In this document: in pieces, positions 62,030-64,000 of the stretch
How the letters are laid out: the number at the start of each line of letters is the position of its first letter
Numbering within the stretch: the stretch's first letter is position 1
Source of the DNA: an uncultured Sutterella sp.
GTDB taxonomy: Bacteria; Pseudomonadota; Gammaproteobacteria; Burkholderiales; Burkholderiaceae_F
Length of the DNA stretch: 64,000 nt
Reading direction: 5' to 3'
NCBI GenBank assembly: GCA_900545335.1
Contig: UQYP01000005.1
Span: forward strand, 1-64,000
Program-made: the position numbers and the translations under genes
The notes under the pieces: model-generated
What the model was told of the DNA's origin: nothing
Databases searched by the model: none
What the model saw: only the letters and a program-made list of their open reading frames with translations

Positions 62030-62057
62030 TATAATGTATATATAGTAAATAAAAAGG
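62030..62057 (+). promoter_or_regulatory. Candidate cas/CreR promoter with embedded self-target protospacer
   Basis: TATAAT at 62030-62035 would start transcription near 62042; no good -35 at 17 bp, but inverted CTGA...TCAG elements lie just upstream (62010-62028). On the minus strand 62057-62045 reads CC then TTTTTATTTAC: the type I-F PAM (CC) followed by an 11-nt perfect match to the start of the pseudo-spacer at 62096. Binding of the crRNA complex here would cover the transcription start. Confidence 0.6.
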
Positions 62058-62067
62058 ATATTGAAAT

Positions 62068-62137
62068 ATAAACTACTGTGTAAGTAGCTTAGAAATTTTT
62101 ATTTACGATATTGTCTGCCGTATAGGCAGTTTAAATG
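62068..62137 (+). ncRNA. CreR-like mini-CRISPR: two degenerate type I-F repeats with a 14-nt guide
   Basis: Pseudo-repeat 1 (62068-62095) ends with CTTAGAAA, the exact 8-nt 5' handle of many type I-F crRNAs. Its hairpin is CTACT-GTGTA-AGTAG, differing from the canonical CTGCC-GTATA-GGCAG at two base pairs, both changed on both sides so pairing is kept. Pseudo-repeat 2 (62110-62137) keeps the canonical hairpin exactly but has a decayed tail (TTTAAATG). The 14 nt between (62096-62109, TTTTTATTTACGAT) would be the guide. A normal type I-F spacer is 32 nt. Its first 11 nt match a CC-flanked site 40 bp upstream. It lies between the promoter and cas1. Confidence 0.7.
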
Positions 62138-62221
62138 ACTTATTCATATTTGTAACATCAAATTCTGAAGTATGCCATGTAATCATTAATTTAAAAGAAA
62201 CTCATTAAGGGGAATGACAGC

Positions 62222-63172
62222 ATGGAAGATCTATTGAATTTAAAGCCGATCCTCCACTCCAAGAGAGCCAACATATTCTATTTGGAGCACTGCCGAGTGA
62301 TGCAAAAGGATGGCCGTGTTCTCTATTTAACTGAGGCAAAACATACCAATCAGTACTGGAACATTCCCATTGCCAACACCACGGTGATTCTCCTGGGAAC
62401 CGGGACCTCCATCACACAAGCCGCTGTCAGACTTTTAGCCAAGGCCGGTGTGACAATCGGTTTTTGCGGCGGAGGGGCAACCCCTTTACTTCAGGCAACT
62501 GAAATCGAATGGATGACTCCTCAAAATGAGTACCGACCTACGGAATATGTTCAAAATTGGCTACGCTTCTGGTTTAAAGACAATTTACGTCTCAAGGTCG
62601 CTAAATCATTTCAAATTTCCAGGCTACAGTATCTGTTGTCTGTCTGGAAAAAGGATCGAGAGTTTCAAGATTGGGGTTTTATTGCTGATGATTCTATCGT
62701 AGAAGGCGCAGTCAATTTATTTAGAAAAAAGATTGATTCTGCCGATAACGTCAACACACTGCTCACAGCAGAAGCAGAATTTACCAAGTCGCTTTATCGC
62801 TTCTGCGCTTCCTGTGTCGACATTCAGTTCACCCGTAATCGGGATGATGCTGATTTGGCTAATACATTTTTAAATCATGGTAATTATTTAGCTTATGGCA
62901 GCGCTGCCACTGCACTGTGGGTATTGGGAATCCCTTTTGCTTTTGCAGTTATGCATGGGAAGACACGTCGAGGTGCTTTGGTTTTTGACGTTGCAGATCT
63001 GATTAAAGATGCTCTTGTTTTACCCTGTGCATTTATCGGTAAAAAAGACTCTTTAACAGAAACGCAATTCAGACAAACCGTTTTGCAAAAATTTATCCAG
63101 CATCAAGCCTTAGATTTTATGTTCGAGACTGTCGAGAGAATTGCTTCTACAGATTTTGAGGAAAAACCATGA
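62222..63172 (+). CDS. cas1: CRISPR-associated endonuclease Cas1, type I-F
   Basis: Spacer integrase, 316 residues. The beta-sheet N-terminal domain contains HSKRANIFYLEHCRVM and NTTVILLGTGTSITQAAVRLLAKAGV; the catalytic residues should be Glu184 or Glu186 (LLTAEAEFTK), His245 (VMHGKTRRG) and Asp256/Asp259 (VFDVADLIKD). The sequence style and the fused cas2-3 that follows are specific to subtype I-F. AAGGGGAATGACAGC precedes the ATG. Its stop overlaps the start of cas2-3 by 4 bp (ATGA). No interruption seen. Confidence 0.95.
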   Translation: MEDLLNLKPILHSKRANIFYLEHCRVMQKDGRVLYLTEAKHTNQYWNIPIANTTVILLGTGTSITQAAVRLLAKAGVTIGFCGGGATPLLQATEIEWMTPQNEYRPTEYVQNWLRFWFKDNLRLKVAKSFQISRLQYLLSVWKKDREFQDWGFIADDSIVEGAVNLFRKKIDSADNVNTLLTAEAEFTKSLYRFCASCVDIQFTRNRDDADLANTFLNHGNYLAYGSAATALWVLGIPFAFAVMHGKTRRGALVFDVADLIKDALVLPCAFIGKKDSLTETQFRQTVLQKFIQHQALDFMFETVERIASTDFEEKP

Positions 63173-64000
63173 TTGTTACCCTGATTTCTCAATGTGAGAA
63201 AAAAGCGATTGCTCGAACCAGACGCATTCTTGATACTTTTGCCAACCGAATTGGTGATGCTGTATGGCAAACGATCATTACGGAAGACGGCCTCAATTCT
63301 CTGAGAATGCAGCTGAGACAAACAGCAACCAAGAACACTGCTGTTGCTTGTCATTGGGTTCGTTCTAAAAAACGCACGGAATTACTTTGGATTGTTGGCA
63401 ATCGGGAAAAGTTCAATGAGCAGGGATTGGTCCCTGTAAACAGTACTGCAAAATCCGTTTTACATTCCGATTGGGAAAATAACTGGCGATATCTGCCCGC
63501 TATTAAAGCTTTAACTGCTTTCTCCTCACTTTTGCATGACCTGGGCAAAGCCTCGAATTCATTTCAATCAAAATTAAAGCAAAACAAAAACATCGCTGAT
63601 CCGTATCGACATGAATGGATAAGTGTTCTGCTGTTTCATCAATGGCTTATTAAGCTCAATTCAAAAGAATCACTCCCTCTGGACTCTGATTGGTTGAAGG
63701 CAATTGATGAACTTAAAAACTTTGACCAATTATTGGAGGATGTAAAACTAAAAAATTTTCGCATTGACTTTTCAAAGCTTCCCCCTATCGCTCTGCTAAT
63801 CTGCTGGTTAATGCTAAGTCACCATCGCTTACCCAATTTGAGTGAAGAAAGACTGTACCAAGTTGGCAGAACGAAAGCAGAGAATCTGACAGAACTCATG
63901 ACTAAAGTTTCTGCTCAATGGGGCTATCAGCATGATGCGCCTACTAAGTCGATATCAGAAACCATTAAATTATCATTACTCAAATCCTCTACGATCTGGC
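63169..64000 (+). CDS. cas3f: Cas2-Cas3 fusion helicase-nuclease, type I-F (N-terminal 277 residues; runs off the window)
   Basis: The open frame from ATG 63169 to the edge starts with a Cas2-like domain (MIVTLISQCEKKAI...ELLWIVGNRE, residues 1-80), then the HD nuclease region with LLHDLGKASNSF (His123-Asp124) and PYRHEWISVLLF (His148), and SHHRLP further on. This Cas2-HD-helicase fusion defines type I-F. The helicase part, and by family rule csy1-4 and the array, are beyond the right edge. Coupled to cas1 by a 4-bp overlap. Confidence 0.93.
   Translation, partial: MIVTLISQCEKKAIARTRRILDTFANRIGDAVWQTIITEDGLNSLRMQLRQTATKNTAVACHWVRSKKRTELLWIVGNREKFNEQGLVPVNSTAKSVLHSDWENNWRYLPAIKALTAFSSLLHDLGKASNSFQSKLKQNKNIADPYRHEWISVLLFHQWLIKLNSKESLPLDSDWLKAIDELKNFDQLLEDVKLKNFRIDFSKLPPIALLICWLMLSHHRLPNLSEERLYQVGRTKAENLTELMTKVSAQWGYQHDAPTKSISETIKLSLLKSSTIW

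Noticed and set aside
62068..62137. Remnant of an ordinary CRISPR array or a CreTA toxin-antitoxin pair
   Set aside because: The 14-nt spacing and covarying hairpin do not fit a decayed 60-bp-period array. No small toxin ORF with a rare-codon run was seen nearby, and the guide matches the cas promoter side, which fits CreR better than CreTA. CreTA is not fully excluded.

Overview
The window looks like a chromosomal segment of a gut-type betaproteobacterium, most likely a Sutterellaceae member (Sutterella/Parasutterella group). This is inferred from the gene content (split pst/pho loci, holC-valS, tpiA-secG-tRNA-Leu, eno-ftsB, bamC) and protein sequence style, not from a database search. Coding density is high. 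Most genes are core metabolism, but both edges and two internal points carry mobile or defence DNA.

Layout. 1-720: a hipBA toxin-antitoxin module (hipA cut by the window edge) with HipB-type operators. 778-5650: a threonine aldolase-like gene, then a Pho box and pstB-phoU / phoB-phoR. 5745-10960: ppk2, pepT and the separate pstSCA operon on the minus strand behind its own Pho box. The phosphate transporter is therefore encoded by two facing operons that share the PhoB-type signal. 11031-17815: adenine deaminase, leuCD, an AGCS alanine symporter, a tRNA dihydrouridine synthase and a CAU tRNA. 17913-24887: an unknown exported protein, an AbgA-like amidohydrolase, ornithine decarboxylase, a U32 (TrhP-like) protein, GNAT and VOC proteins. 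25057-31522: pepA-holC-small gene-valS and a P1-family aminopeptidase. 31574-33522: an IS200/IS605 element whose tnpB carries two in-frame stops, abutting a truncated DUF362 gene. 33607-56414: housekeeping genes (trmJ, suhB, mutS, an FKBP, bamC, a site-2 protease, hslO, ftsB-eno, kdsA, a CDF transporter, recJ, tpiA, secG) with tRNA-Ser(GCU) and tRNA-Leu(GAG). 56475-58310: a DDE transposase with flanking degenerate repeats. 58671-64000: an EamA transporter, a divergent MazG/DUF2075 pair, and the start of a type I-F CRISPR-cas operon (cas1, cas2-3 running off the end).

The most interesting structure is in the intergenic space before cas1 (61917-62221). Two degenerate type I-F repeats lie 42 bp apart. 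The first keeps the hairpin by two compensatory base changes and keeps the exact 8-nt crRNA handle. The 14 nt that follow would act as a guide, and its first 11 nt match perfectly a site with a CC PAM just downstream of a TATAAT box in the same promoter region. This has every hallmark of a mini-CRISPR that lets the Csy/Cascade complex repress its own operon (a CreR-type RNA). No true CRISPR array is visible in the window; it presumably lies beyond the right edge.
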